This document shows positions 33,488 through 41,604 of a stretch of DNA of 57,453 nucleotides, in pieces. The notes below the pieces were generated by a model. The model did not search any database. It was given only the letters and a program-made list of their open reading frames with translations, and had not been told where the DNA came from. A program made the translations under genes and the position numbers. The stretch is from Paraherbaspirillum soli (GTDB lineage: Bacteria > Pseudomonadota > Gammaproteobacteria > Burkholderiales > Burkholderiaceae_D). The stretch is from the NCBI RefSeq assembly GCF_042654985.1, contig NZ_JBHSMT010000006.1:1-57453 (forward strand). Reading direction: 5' to 3'. Positions within the stretch are counted from its first letter, which is position 1, and every line of letters begins with the position of its first letter.

Positions 33488-34030
33488 ATGATTATTTTTG
33501 ATAAAACCGACCTCGGTCGCGATCAGATCAAAACCCGCGATCAAGCCTTGGCTCCGCGCCTGCGCACGCTACTGTTACTGGTCGACGGCAAAACCAGCGA
33601 TGACGAGTTGTTAAAGAAAGTCGCCGGACTCGGCCTTGGCCCCGAACATCTGGATGAGTTGCGACAAGCCGGCCTGATACAGGTCAGCGCCGACCGCAGC
33701 AACACTGCGGCAATGCCGGCAAGCCCCTCATCAAACGCACCGCCGCCGCCTTCCAGCGAGCCGGTTTTGCCGCCAGGACAAACCCAATTCGAGGCGATCT
33801 ACCATTTCTATAACGACACCATCAAGAACATGATCGGTTTGCGCGGATACAGTTTGCAATTGAAGGTGGAACGCGCCAGCTCAATCGAAGATTTTCGTGA
33901 ACTGCGGCAAGCTTACCTGGAAGCGGTACACAAAGCCAAGGGCGACGAAATCGCTCGCAGCATGCGCGGCCGGCTTGATCAGTTGCTGTTCCTGGGCGAA
34001 AAAACACCTTCTTCAAGTACACAAAGATAG
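33488..34030 (+). CDS. Hypothetical protein with winged-helix-like N-terminus
   Basis: A 180-residue protein not recognised beyond its layout. The first 65 residues (RTLLLLVDGKTSDDELLKKV and LDELRQAGLIQ) resemble the small winged-helix segments found in signalling proteins. A proline/serine linker (SSNAPPPPSSEPVLPPG) follows. The last 85 residues are helical (FEAIYHFYNDTIKNMIGLRG) with many charged residues. GAGGGG precedes the ATG. There is no signal peptide or membrane span, so it is cytoplasmic. Confidence 0.7.
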   Translation: MIIFDKTDLGRDQIKTRDQALAPRLRTLLLLVDGKTSDDELLKKVAGLGLGPEHLDELRQAGLIQVSADRSNTAAMPASPSSNAPPPPSSEPVLPPGQTQFEAIYHFYNDTIKNMIGLRGYSLQLKVERASSIEDFRELRQAYLEAVHKAKGDEIARSMRGRLDQLLFLGEKTPSSSTQR

Positions 34031-34045
34031 CCCGATGCGGCTTCA

Positions 34046-34166
34046 GGGCACCTCGAGAAATCTACTGCGCGGCCCAATCTCGGGCCTGTGATGCTCACCG
34101 TACCTCCGTACGGCTGCGCTTCTCGACCCGACCTTGGGCCGCTCGCTACGGTTTTTCGAGGTGCCC
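34046..34166. mobile_element. MITE-like element, copy 3
   Basis: A 121-bp copy in the opposite orientation to copies 1 and 2. The ends are GGGCACCTCGAGAAA and TTTTTCGAGGTGCCC. The flanks TTCA and TTCC agree in three of four bases, compatible with a decayed target duplication. It sits between the hypothetical gene and the shared terminator with ybiT. Confidence 0.82.
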
Positions 34167-34173
34167 TTCCATA

Positions 34174-34208
34174 AAAAAACGCGGCCGGGAAATCCCGGCC
34201 GCGTTTTT
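34174..34208. terminator. Bidirectional terminator between hypothetical gene and ybiT
   Basis: The stem ACGCGGCCGGGA/TCCCGGCCGCGT has seven A residues on one side and five T residues on the other. It can terminate ybiT (minus strand) and any plus-strand transcript through the MITE. Confidence 0.88.
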
Positions 34209-34228
34209 ACATCTACATCCGTAAGGAT

Positions 34229-35830
34229 TTATTCGATGCCCTGGCTGCTCAGGTAGTCTTCATACGAGCCCTGGAAGTCGACCACTTCATTTTCCTTGAC
34301 CTCCAGCACCCGGGTTGCCAGCGACGATACGAATTCACGGTCATGCGATACGAAGATCAGAGTGCCGGCGTACTTCTCCAGCGCGATATTGAGCGACTCG
34401 ATCGATTCCATATCCATGTGGTTGGTCGGCTCATCCAGTAACAGCACGTTATGCCGCCCCAGCATCAATTTGCCGTACATCATGCGGCCCTTCTCGCCGC
34501 CGGACAATACTTTTACCGACTTCTTGACGTCATCGCCGCTGAACAGCAAACGCCCCAGGCTGGAACGCACGGCCTGGTCGTCGTCGCCTTCTTGCGTCCA
34601 TTGCCCCATCCAATCGGTCAATGTCTTATCGGTCGCGAAATCTTCGGTCGGATCTTGCGGCATGTAGCCGACGTTGGCGTTTTCCGCCCACTTGACCATG
34701 CCGCTATCGGCTGCCAGGCCGCTGATATCGGTGCCGCCGATGCAGCGCAACAGCGTGGTTTTACCGGCACCGTTGGCGCCGATGATGGCGATTTTCTCGC
34801 CGGCTTCCACCATGATGCTGAAATTCTTGAAGATCGGACGGTCGTAAGTCTTGCTGGCGCCCTGCACTTCCACCGCCAGGCGGTGCAGCTTTTTCTCGCC
34901 GTCGAAGCGCACAAACGGATTGGCGCGGCTGGATGGCTTGACATCCTCGACCTTGATTTTTTCGATTTGCTTGGCGCGCGAGGTGGCCTGACGCGCTTTC
35001 GATTTGTTGGCCGAGAAACGGCGCACGAAATCCTGCAGTTCGGCGACTTTATCCTTGGCCTTGGCATTGGCCGACAGCTGCTGGGCGCGCGCTTGCGATG
35101 AAGCCAGCATGTAGTCGTCGTAATTGCCCGGATACACCTTCAAGGTGCCGTAATCCATGTCGGCCATGTGGGTGCACACCTGATTCAGGAAGTGACGATC
35201 ATGGGAAATGATGATCATGGTCGAGTTGCGCTGATTCAGTACATCTTCCAGCCAACGGATGGTATTGATATCGAGGTTATTGGTCGGCTCGTCGAGCAGC
35301 AGGATATCCGGATTGGAAAATAGCGCCTGCGCCAGCAGCACGCGCAGCTTCCAGCCCGGCGCGACGTTGCTCATCGGCCCCTGATGCTGTTCCATCGCAA
35401 CGCCGACGCCGAGCAGCAATTCGCCGGCGCGCGCTTCCGCGGTGTAACCGTCGTATTCGGCAAACCTGGCTTCCAGGTCGGCGGCCTTCATGTAATCGTC
35501 GTCGGTGGCGTCCGGATTGGCATAAATCGCATCGCGCTCGGACATCGCCGCCCACATCTCGGTGTGGCCCATCATCACCACATCCAGCACCCGCATTTCT
35601 TCAAACGCAAATTGATCCTGACGCAACTTACCCAGGCGCTCATTGGGATCGAGCATCACGTTGCCGCCCGACGCTTCAAGATCGCCGCCCAAAATCTTCA
35701 TGAAGGTGGACTTGCCACAACCGTTAGCGCCGATCAGGCCATAACGATTACCGTCGCCGAATTTGACGGAAATGTTTTCAAACAGCGGCTTGGGGCCGAA
35801 CTGCATCGTGATATTTGCGGTAGAAAGCAT
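34229..35830 (-). CDS. ybiT: ABC-F family ATPase YbiT
   Basis: A 533-residue ABC-F protein with two ATPase domains and no membrane segments. These proteins bind the ribosome and affect translation. Walker A motifs are GANGCGKST and GANGAGKTT. The first signature has the YbiT-type VAPGWKLRVLLAQALF in place of the usual LSGGQ, and the second is LSGGEKGRMMYGKLML. The interdomain linker (FSANKSKARQATSRAKQIEK) and the C-terminal SSQGIE match E. coli YbiT closely. Confidence 0.94.
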   Translation of the reverse strand: MLSTANITMQFGPKPLFENISVKFGDGNRYGLIGANGCGKSTFMKILGGDLEASGGNVMLDPNERLGKLRQDQFAFEEMRVLDVVMMGHTEMWAAMSERDAIYANPDATDDDYMKAADLEARFAEYDGYTAEARAGELLLGVGVAMEQHQGPMSNVAPGWKLRVLLAQALFSNPDILLLDEPTNNLDINTIRWLEDVLNQRNSTMIIISHDRHFLNQVCTHMADMDYGTLKVYPGNYDDYMLASSQARAQQLSANAKAKDKVAELQDFVRRFSANKSKARQATSRAKQIEKIKVEDVKPSSRANPFVRFDGEKKLHRLAVEVQGASKTYDRPIFKNFSIMVEAGEKIAIIGANGAGKTTLLRCIGGTDISGLAADSGMVKWAENANVGYMPQDPTEDFATDKTLTDWMGQWTQEGDDDQAVRSSLGRLLFSGDDVKKSVKVLSGGEKGRMMYGKLMLGRHNVLLLDEPTNHMDMESIESLNIALEKYAGTLIFVSHDREFVSSLATRVLEVKENEVVDFQGSYEDYLSSQGIE

Positions 35831-36099
35831 CTTAAATTGCGTCTTTTCTTAATTGAATCATGGGGTTATGTAATGTGGCGGCATTATACAGCATCCACAT
35901 TTGAGCACTGTATGCGCCTATATAAAACAATGAGTTACAACAGCATGTTGCTCAATTTCACTAAAATCCGGCATCCGAATGCTACAATGCAACTATATCT
36001 TTTTAGCAACTTTCACAAAGCAGCGATATCACCAGCCGGAGCGAGGCGCTTTATCCGGCATCGGGCACGGATGCACAAGCCAATCAAAGCATTCAATTC

Positions 36100-37335
36100 A
36101 TGAAAAACATCATCGATAGCGAAGTACAAAAAGGCATAGCCCTGGCAATGTCACATGGCCCTTTGCGCGCTGGAAAAGGCATGGTCAGCGGCATGATTGC
36201 GCTATTTCTGGCGAATTTTTGTTTGCTCGGGGTGCTGATGTTTCAATTCCCGAATTACCTGACAACACCCAAGGTGCGCGAATTTGTCAGCTTTGACGCC
36301 ATGCGTGTGGCGCTGCTGGCCGCCATGGTGACGTGCGGCGCCATTGCCATTTTCAATATTGTCTTTAACCGCGTTCGCAGACTTTCCAGTTGGGCGCTGC
36401 TATGGCTATCCGTTGCCCTGCTCATTTCCTGGGTAGGCGCAAGTCTTGCCGGCCGCAGCTGGTTGTCGGCCGGAGAGATACCTACGCACATACCTTACCT
36501 GGGAGTCGACTGGCTGATTTTCGACTTGCTGGCGACTACCTTGCTGTTTACGACGATAGAAAAAATCAAGCCTTTAAAGCTGGAGATGCCTGTTTTCCGC
36601 AAATACTGGCAAACGGATTTCGCCTACTTTGCGACCGGGCATCTGCTGGTAGGCCTGACATTGTTCCTGGTCTACGCCGTTCTTTACGGAATCACCAATA
36701 CAGCCACTTCTATCGCCCCGATTGCACAAGACTCGGTGCGCGGCTGGATTCAACAATTGCCGTTCGGCTGGGCGCTGTTGCTGCTGATGCTGATTACCGA
36801 CCTTGCCCGTTATTGGCTGCATCGCTTCTATCACGAGACCGCTATCGGCTGGCGCCTGCACGCGATCCACCACAGTGCGGAAGATATGGATTGGATATCG
36901 GGCAGCCGCACCCATGGGATTGAAACTGTGCTGTCCACGGTGGTGATCCTGGCTCCTGCTTTTTTATTGGGGTTTTCGCAAAATGTGATTAATTTCTACA
37001 TATTGATAGCAGGGGTGCAGGCCGTCTTTAATCACACGAATGCCTCTGTGCGCCTGGGGCCTTTGCGTTACCTCATCGTTACCCCGAATTTTCATCATTG
37101 GCACCATAGCCGAGATGCGGAAGGGCTGGACCGTTGCTACGCGGCCCATTTTGCATTTTTGGATTATTTGTTCGGCACTGCAGTGAAAGCCGATAAAAAT
37201 AAAATCTGGCCGAATGCGTATGGCGTGCTTGGAGACTACGTACCGCAAGGCTTCTGGGCGCAGCAGGTTTTCCCCTTCCTCTGGTCGGGGCGCTGGACTG
37301 ACGAGCACGGCCGGGAGCATAGGGAAAATTGCTGA
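36100..37335 (+). CDS. Sterol desaturase / fatty-acid hydroxylase family membrane protein
   Basis: A 411-residue membrane protein with about eight hydrophobic segments and the di-iron histidine motifs of the fatty-acid hydroxylase superfamily: RYWLHRFYHE, LHAIHHSAEDMD and FHHWHHSRDAEG. Family members hydroxylate or desaturate lipids and sterol-like molecules. The N-terminal 150 residues carry extra spans. The substrate cannot be inferred. The preceding 270-bp gap is AT-rich and probably holds the promoters of this gene and of ybiT. Confidence 0.85.
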   Translation: MKNIIDSEVQKGIALAMSHGPLRAGKGMVSGMIALFLANFCLLGVLMFQFPNYLTTPKVREFVSFDAMRVALLAAMVTCGAIAIFNIVFNRVRRLSSWALLWLSVALLISWVGASLAGRSWLSAGEIPTHIPYLGVDWLIFDLLATTLLFTTIEKIKPLKLEMPVFRKYWQTDFAYFATGHLLVGLTLFLVYAVLYGITNTATSIAPIAQDSVRGWIQQLPFGWALLLLMLITDLARYWLHRFYHETAIGWRLHAIHHSAEDMDWISGSRTHGIETVLSTVVILAPAFLLGFSQNVINFYILIAGVQAVFNHTNASVRLGPLRYLIVTPNFHHWHHSRDAEGLDRCYAAHFAFLDYLFGTAVKADKNKIWPNAYGVLGDYVPQGFWAQQVFPFLWSGRWTDEHGREHRENC

Positions 37336-37435
37336 AATTAATCGATCAAGGGACGCGCCTCTCGCAGTAAATCTTCAACCCTGCCAGCCGTTCAATGAAG
37401 GTCGAAGACGACGCGCTGGAATGAAAGCTTGAGCG

Positions 37436-37837
37436 TCACGCCGCCACTTCACGCAAACCCTGAATCGCAGGATCAGACTGCAAGGCCTGCTTGACGGCCG
37501 CAAACAAAAAAGCCAGCGGCTCGGCGCTATTGTCCCGGCCGAACAGCCGGCTCAACAGCCCGCTCTCCGCGAAGGTGAATACGCGCCAGCGATTGTTCGT
37601 TTCTTCAGCATTGGCGCACGCAACAAAAAGGAGGTGCGGCTTGGCCTCCACCGGCACCAGCCAGCCAAAATCCTCCGCGACAACTTGACCCACGATCAGC
37701 CCTTGCGCGCGCAACTGCTCTGCCAGCCACTGCGCCAGGGCCTTGCCGACCACGCCGGGGTTGGTGTGCTGGTCCGCGCCAGGCGAGTCCGCAAACGCGG
37801 CGGATTCGAATTCAAGCAAAACGTTCTTCTTCATCAC
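37436..37837 (-). CDS. Hypothetical protein, 133 residues
   Basis: A soluble protein of unknown function. Visible features are LLEFESAAFADSP, VVAEDFGWLVPVEAKPHLLF and RWRVFTFAESGLLSRLFGRD. This pattern occurs in conserved hypothetical proteins of betaproteobacteria. No signal peptide. It lies downstream of the VOC-family gene on the same strand (18 bases apart), probably co-transcribed. Confidence 0.72.
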   Translation of the reverse strand: MMKKNVLLEFESAAFADSPGADQHTNPGVVGKALAQWLAEQLRAQGLIVGQVVAEDFGWLVPVEAKPHLLFVACANAEETNNRWRVFTFAESGLLSRLFGRDNSAEPLAFLFAAVKQALQSDPAIQGLREVAA

Positions 37838-37855
37838 GCTCAGTCAATTACCTAT

Positions 37856-38263
37856 TCAAACTTCGCTGATCGAGCTCGGCTCCATGAAAACAAGCTCCCA
37901 AATATGGCCATCCACGTCCTGAAAGCCGTGTTCATACATGAATCCGTGATCTTGCGGCTCCTTGTAAGTGGTGCCTCCGGCGGCGACTGCCTTGCGCACC
38001 ATTTCATCAACCTTGGCGCGGCTTTCCAGTGATAAGCACACCAGCACTTCGGTGTATTTCCTGGCATCGCAAACTTCCTTCGGAGTGAAAGTCTTGAATT
38101 TTTCTTCAATTAACAGCATGACGAAAATATCATCGCTGACGATCATGCAAGTGGCCGTCTCATCGGTAAATTGCGGATTGAAACTGAAGCCAAGCTGGGT
38201 AAAAAACGCCACCGATTGATTAAGGTCTTTGACTGGCAAATTCACAAAAATCTTGGTTTTCAT
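37856..38263 (-). CDS. VOC/glyoxalase-family protein
   Basis: A 135-residue vicinal oxygen chelate fold protein. It begins KIFVNLPVKDLNQSVAFFTQ and ends FMYEHGFQDVDGHIWELVFM, the last part carrying the metal-binding glutamate typical of the family. The resemblance is to PhnB/glyoxalase-like proteins of unknown substrate. It is likely in one transcript with the hypothetical gene downstream. Confidence 0.85.
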   Translation of the reverse strand: MKTKIFVNLPVKDLNQSVAFFTQLGFSFNPQFTDETATCMIVSDDIFVMLLIEEKFKTFTPKEVCDARKYTEVLVCLSLESRAKVDEMVRKAVAAGGTTYKEPQDHGFMYEHGFQDVDGHIWELVFMEPSSISEV

Positions 38264-38288
38264 AACGCCTCCCCCTTAAAAAATTTGA

Positions 38289-38963
38289 TTAGACCGCGTA
38301 CTGCCATTGCAAGCCGCATGGCAATGAGCGCGGCCCGAAGACAAAATGCAAGATCCGCCTCTTGCTTTGACCGGACGCTTTGGACGACGCATGCAACAGC
38401 AGCGGCTTCATCAGTAAAGCGCCTCCCCTTGCAACCGGACAGACCATTTCTCCCAAACGATCACGCTCGGCCAATGCCTGCGCGCCGGATAAGCGACCTT
38501 TTTTATGCGAACCCGGGACCATCCGCAACGGGCCGTCGTCCGGCCCACAATCGTCCATGTGCAGACGGACTGCCACCAGTTCTTGCAAAACGCTATCCGG
38601 CGGCTGAACAAACAGCGAACCTTCTTTTTCAGACCATCCAATCAACTCCGCATGCGGCACTCTTTCTTTGACCGGAATGCTCAAGTCTTGATGCAGCGGA
38701 ACCAGCCAGTTCTGATCTTTAGACTTTTCAAAAAAAATACACTGGATCGCCACGGGATCGGATGGCAGCAGCGGCCCGATTTCGGGATGGGCCTTAATTA
38801 ACTTCGCAAGCTTGGTACACCACGAGAAGTCAAGTAAATGCCTAGCCCCCGCGCTGCCCGCCTGAAGCTGAGGCATAGCCGAATCCAGCTCCAAGCACTC
38901 GGCCGCACCAAGTAGCGGACCAATGACGATGAAACCTTTCTCTTCAAATAAACCCATGCTCAT
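38289..38963 (-). CDS. Phytanoyl-CoA dioxygenase (PhyH)-like oxygenase
   Basis: A 224-residue Fe(II)/2-oxoglutarate-dependent oxygenase-like protein. The metal-binding triad appears as the His-X-Asp in LVPLHQDLSIPV and the distal histidine in LMKPLLLHASSKA, and the 2-oxoglutarate-binding arginine is probably in KRRILHFVFG. PhyH relatives hydroxylate small molecules, natural products or lipids. The start at 38963 (MSMGLFEEKG) is preferred, and ATG 38957 is equally possible. It is upstream of the VOC gene on the same strand. Confidence 0.82.
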   Translation of the reverse strand: MSMGLFEEKGFIVIGPLLGAAECLELDSAMPQLQAGSAGARHLLDFSWCTKLAKLIKAHPEIGPLLPSDPVAIQCIFFEKSKDQNWLVPLHQDLSIPVKERVPHAELIGWSEKEGSLFVQPPDSVLQELVAVRLHMDDCGPDDGPLRMVPGSHKKGRLSGAQALAERDRLGEMVCPVARGGALLMKPLLLHASSKASGQSKRRILHFVFGPRSLPCGLQWQYAV

Positions 38964-39047
38964 ACGATTGATGCCAACTTGCCAAAAATTGCAAAGCAGC
39001 AATTTAACATCGCTAAGGAAAAACTGCTCACGGTCTACTCAGAAGCT

Positions 39048-39791
39048 CTAGCGACCGCCCTCGCATACCAGATTGCCTTCAATATTGCCGACGCCGCCGC
39101 GGCACGGCAAACGCAACGAGCTGCGTTGCTGCTGCCCATTGGATTTGCCGCAGGTCGCCTCAAGTTCGGGACCATAAGGCCCGTTCCGGATCTCGATATC
39201 TTTGCACGACTGCTGGTACGAACCCTCAGGCAATCTCGGGCCTTGCCGCGCCGATGGGTATCGATTGTCGCGATAAGCGCCCTGCCCTTCGCACACCAGA
39301 CGGCCATCCATATTGGCGATGCCGCCGTTGCACGGCAAAGGCAGCGAACTGCGCTGCTGGCCGCCATTGGATTTGCCGCAGGTAGCCTCCAGTCTGGGGC
39401 CATAAGAGCGGTCATCCTGGATCACGATATCGCGGCAGGATTTTTGATATGAACCCTCGGGCAAGCGCTGCGCCCTGGGCTGCATGGGCGGGTATAGCCG
39501 GCCGTAGCCGCCTCTGCGCTCTTCACACACCAGGCGGCCTTCGATATTGGCGATGTCGGCGTTGCACGGCAATGGCAACGCGCTGCGAATCTCGCGCCCA
39601 TTGGACTGGTCGCAAGTGGCTTCAAGCTTGGTGCCGTAAGTCCCGTCCTCCAGGATGACGATATCGCGACAAGATTCCTGATAAGAGCCCGCGGGCAATC
39701 CCCAGCGCCCCTGCGCTTGCGCCGACGAAACTACCAGCGCGGCCGATAGCATCAAAGCCACGGCAATTCCTAATTTGTAAAAATGGTGCAT
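39048..39791 (-). CDS. Secreted protein with three CVNH (cyanovirin-N homology) repeats
   Basis: A 247-residue secreted protein: signal peptide to about residue 26 (ending SSAQA), then three repeats of about 58 residues (32-90, 110-168, 187-245). Each repeat follows LPxGSYQxSCxDI, YGxxLEATCxxSNG, RSxLxLPCxxxIxNxxG and LVCE, with four cysteines. This is the cyanovirin-N homology pattern, a sugar-binding fold known in cyanobacteria, ferns and fungi and in secreted bacterial proteins. Glycan binding outside the cell is inferred. The linkers between repeats are rich in Arg, Tyr and Pro. Confidence 0.82.
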   Translation of the reverse strand: MHHFYKLGIAVALMLSAALVVSSAQAQGRWGLPAGSYQESCRDIVILEDGTYGTKLEATCDQSNGREIRSALPLPCNADIANIEGRLVCEERRGGYGRLYPPMQPRAQRLPEGSYQKSCRDIVIQDDRSYGPRLEATCGKSNGGQQRSSLPLPCNGGIANMDGRLVCEGQGAYRDNRYPSARQGPRLPEGSYQQSCKDIEIRNGPYGPELEATCGKSNGQQQRSSLRLPCRGGVGNIEGNLVCEGGR

Positions 39792-40051
39792 GACGGCCTT
39801 CTTTCTTCATTATTGACAATGCCCCACTTAGCGGGGCGGCAGCAGTGCATTCAGTCTAGTTGATTCTTGGCGCGGACCAAATTGAAGTGGGCAACTATTT
39901 TCAGGCACAAGGCCGGCAAATTTGCTTGCTTTACAGCATTACAGTGGTATAAATGCGCTGCCGTAATTTGCGGTAAGACAAAGAGCGATGGGCAAGCGCG
40001 CCGGTCAATCCAGCCGCATCCCCAGTCCCGCTCTGAACGATTACTCAGTCA

Positions 40052-40519
40052 ATGAAGAAGCTCTGCCTGACCGCCATCACCCTGTATCAGCGACACCTCT
40101 CACCGCTAAAAGGATTTTCGTGCGCGTATCGAATTTGTACTGGCGGCGATAGCTGCTCAGCCTTTGGCTATCGGGCAATCGAACGCCATGGCATCCGGAT
40201 CGGACTGGCGCTGCTACGGCGACGACTGAACGAATGCTCAAGACAACACCGACTGCATATTCAATCATGCAGACAAAACGTTGATTTCGCCAAGCCGGTC
40301 AATTTTCAAGCCGGCCATTGCGATGGGTGCGACCTGGGCCCATCCGACTCTTGCGATACGTGCGATCTCGGCACATGCGCCTGCGATATTTTTGACGCCT
40401 GCGACTGGTTTTTACCTGATGTCGGTACGCGGGAACGATCGAAAAAGAAAAGGGGCGAAGTCACGATTGAAGCGAATTCAAAATTTAATCGAGATACGAA
40501 GCCACGCCGACCGTCTTGA
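40052..40519 (+). CDS. YidD-like protein with cysteine-rich C-terminal extension
   Basis: The first 70 residues match the YidD membrane-insertion efficiency factor family (ITLYQRHLSPLKGFSCAYRI, then GGDSCSAFGYRAIERHG). YidD proteins assist membrane protein insertion alongside YidC. Here about 85 further residues follow, including a dense cysteine/aspartate tract (HCDGCDLGPSDSCDTCDLGT, then CACDIFDACDW) and a basic tail. It is not near rpmH, rnpA and yidC, so it is a second, divergent type. No good ribosome binding site was seen, so the start is uncertain. Confidence 0.72.
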   Translation: MKKLCLTAITLYQRHLSPLKGFSCAYRICTGGDSCSAFGYRAIERHGIRIGLALLRRRLNECSRQHRLHIQSCRQNVDFAKPVNFQAGHCDGCDLGPSDSCDTCDLGTCACDIFDACDWFLPDVGTRERSKKKRGEVTIEANSKFNRDTKPRRPS

Positions 40520-40537
40520 TTTCAACCATGCCAGCAC

Positions 40538-40915
40538 ATGAACATCGTACAAGTGATACAGAATGCGTTTCCAGATGCAATGAATGAATCTTCAATTTCT
40601 GACGAGGCCATACAGCAAAACGAAAGCCTGATGGAAATTGAAGGTACGCCGGATTATTTGAAATATGTTCCGGCCTATATGCTGTGGTGCATTCGAAATA
40701 AAGACAATTACGACCAACTGGTCACTGATTACACGATAGACGCAATCGCCAACTTTGGTCGCAGCAAGATTGAGCACAACAATCATTTTAATTTTCGATA
40801 TCGATGCAACGCCGAGCAGAGGTCGGCCGTTGCATCTTTCTTGCGCTGGTGCCTGGAAAATCTAACGATAGTTGATGAAGAACAGATCAAGCGTTCAATC
40901 AAATATTGGATTTAA
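40538..40915 (+). CDS. Hypothetical AT-rich gene (DUF6714-like)
   Basis: A 125-residue acidic protein from AT-rich DNA. The stretch DYLKYVPAYMLWCIRNKDNY and the C-terminal AEQRSAVASFLRWCLENL recall small DUF6714-type proteins, often found as orphan immunity-like genes. No signal peptide. It starts 18 bases after the YidD-like gene and may be acquired. The function is not known. Confidence 0.6.
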   Translation: MNIVQVIQNAFPDAMNESSISDEAIQQNESLMEIEGTPDYLKYVPAYMLWCIRNKDNYDQLVTDYTIDAIANFGRSKIEHNNHFNFRYRCNAEQRSAVASFLRWCLENLTIVDEEQIKRSIKYWI

Positions 40916-40947
40916 CAATCTCATTGACCATTCTCCGCCCCAGAATC

Positions 40948-41043
40948 GTAGGGCGGAAAAGCGCAGCGCCTTCCGCCGTGTCGGATACATCGAATGCATG
41001 CGGCACATCCAACGGCGGATAACGCTGCGCTCATCCGCCCTAC
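40948..41043. repeat. GTAGGGCGGAT palindromic repeat, copy D
   Basis: A 96-bp copy in the opposite orientation to copies A-C (it begins GTAGGGCGGAAAAGCGCAGC and ends TCATCCGCCCTAC). It ends 3 bases from the stop codon of the symE-like gene and may form its 3' hairpin. Confidence 0.85.
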
Positions 41044-41046
41044 GTT

Positions 41047-41292
41047 TTACTCCCTCGTAATAAACAAGCAGCCTCGTCTCACCTGCACCCGGATCCGGGT
41101 CTGAGGCGTGAAGCCTGCTGCTAATAACCACTTGCCGCGCAGCCGGATCCAGGGGGTTCTGAGCTTACCCTCCGGGCAGACGCCGACGGTTAAATGCCGG
41201 TCTGGATAGCTGTTGATTGTGGAAATAGTGGTAGGACGGTCTGGTGCGGGTGGAGATTTGCCTGATTGTTTAGGCGGTGTGGCTTTAGTCAT
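41047..41292 (-). CDS. symE: SymE-type toxin
   Basis: An 81-residue protein with the SymE/AbrB-like C-terminal domain: WIRLRGKWLLAAGFTPQTRI followed by VQVRRGCLFITRE. E. coli SymE is an SOS-linked protein that condenses the nucleoid or affects RNA, and its translation is blocked by antisense RNA SymR. Here the ATG overlaps the stop of an open frame in the upstream conserved leader (ATGA), and AAAAGGA provides a ribosome binding site. The N-terminal 40 residues are basic and proline-rich. Family membership is firm. Toxicity is inferred. Confidence 0.85.
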   Translation of the reverse strand: MTKATPPKQSGKSPPAPDRPTTISTINSYPDRHLTVGVCPEGKLRTPWIRLRGKWLLAAGFTPQTRIRVQVRRGCLFITRE

Positions 41293-41591
41293 AGCGGTTT
41301 CCTTTTGGTTGCGTTATTGAAGCAACCTCCCGCTTTCCAACGGGAGGACGGCAGTAGGCAGGATGGAAAGACCGGAACCAAAAGGAAAAAACCGGCAGCC
41401 CGAAGGCTCCCCACCACTGCCGTCCATAGGGACGAGCAACGGTGTTCGTACATAACCCGCATTGCGCGGTATGCACCTTTTGGAATTAAAGGCTTTCCAA
41501 CCTTATCCTCGATTTTTTTCTCAAGGACGGGGCCGACTATAAACGCTATTAGCTGCCATGACAATCCATGCAGGATCGTTGGATTACACAA
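41289..41591 (-). other. Conserved leader of symE, copy R (also an open frame of 100 codons)
   Basis: This region directly precedes symE and shares two blocks with the element at 18-320. The CGGCAG...CTGCCG inverted repeat (41393-41423) is identical in both, and further short palindromes (GGAAAGCGGGAGG and ACTGCCGTCCTCCCG, complementary in part) occur towards symE. An open frame of 100 codons ends ATGA, overlapping the symE start. The frame reads the first shared block differently from copy L, so selection appears to act on the nucleic acid. Leader RNA, antisense target or coupled leader peptide are the possible roles. Confidence 0.6.
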
Positions 41592-41604
41592 CCCAACGCG
41601 CTAT

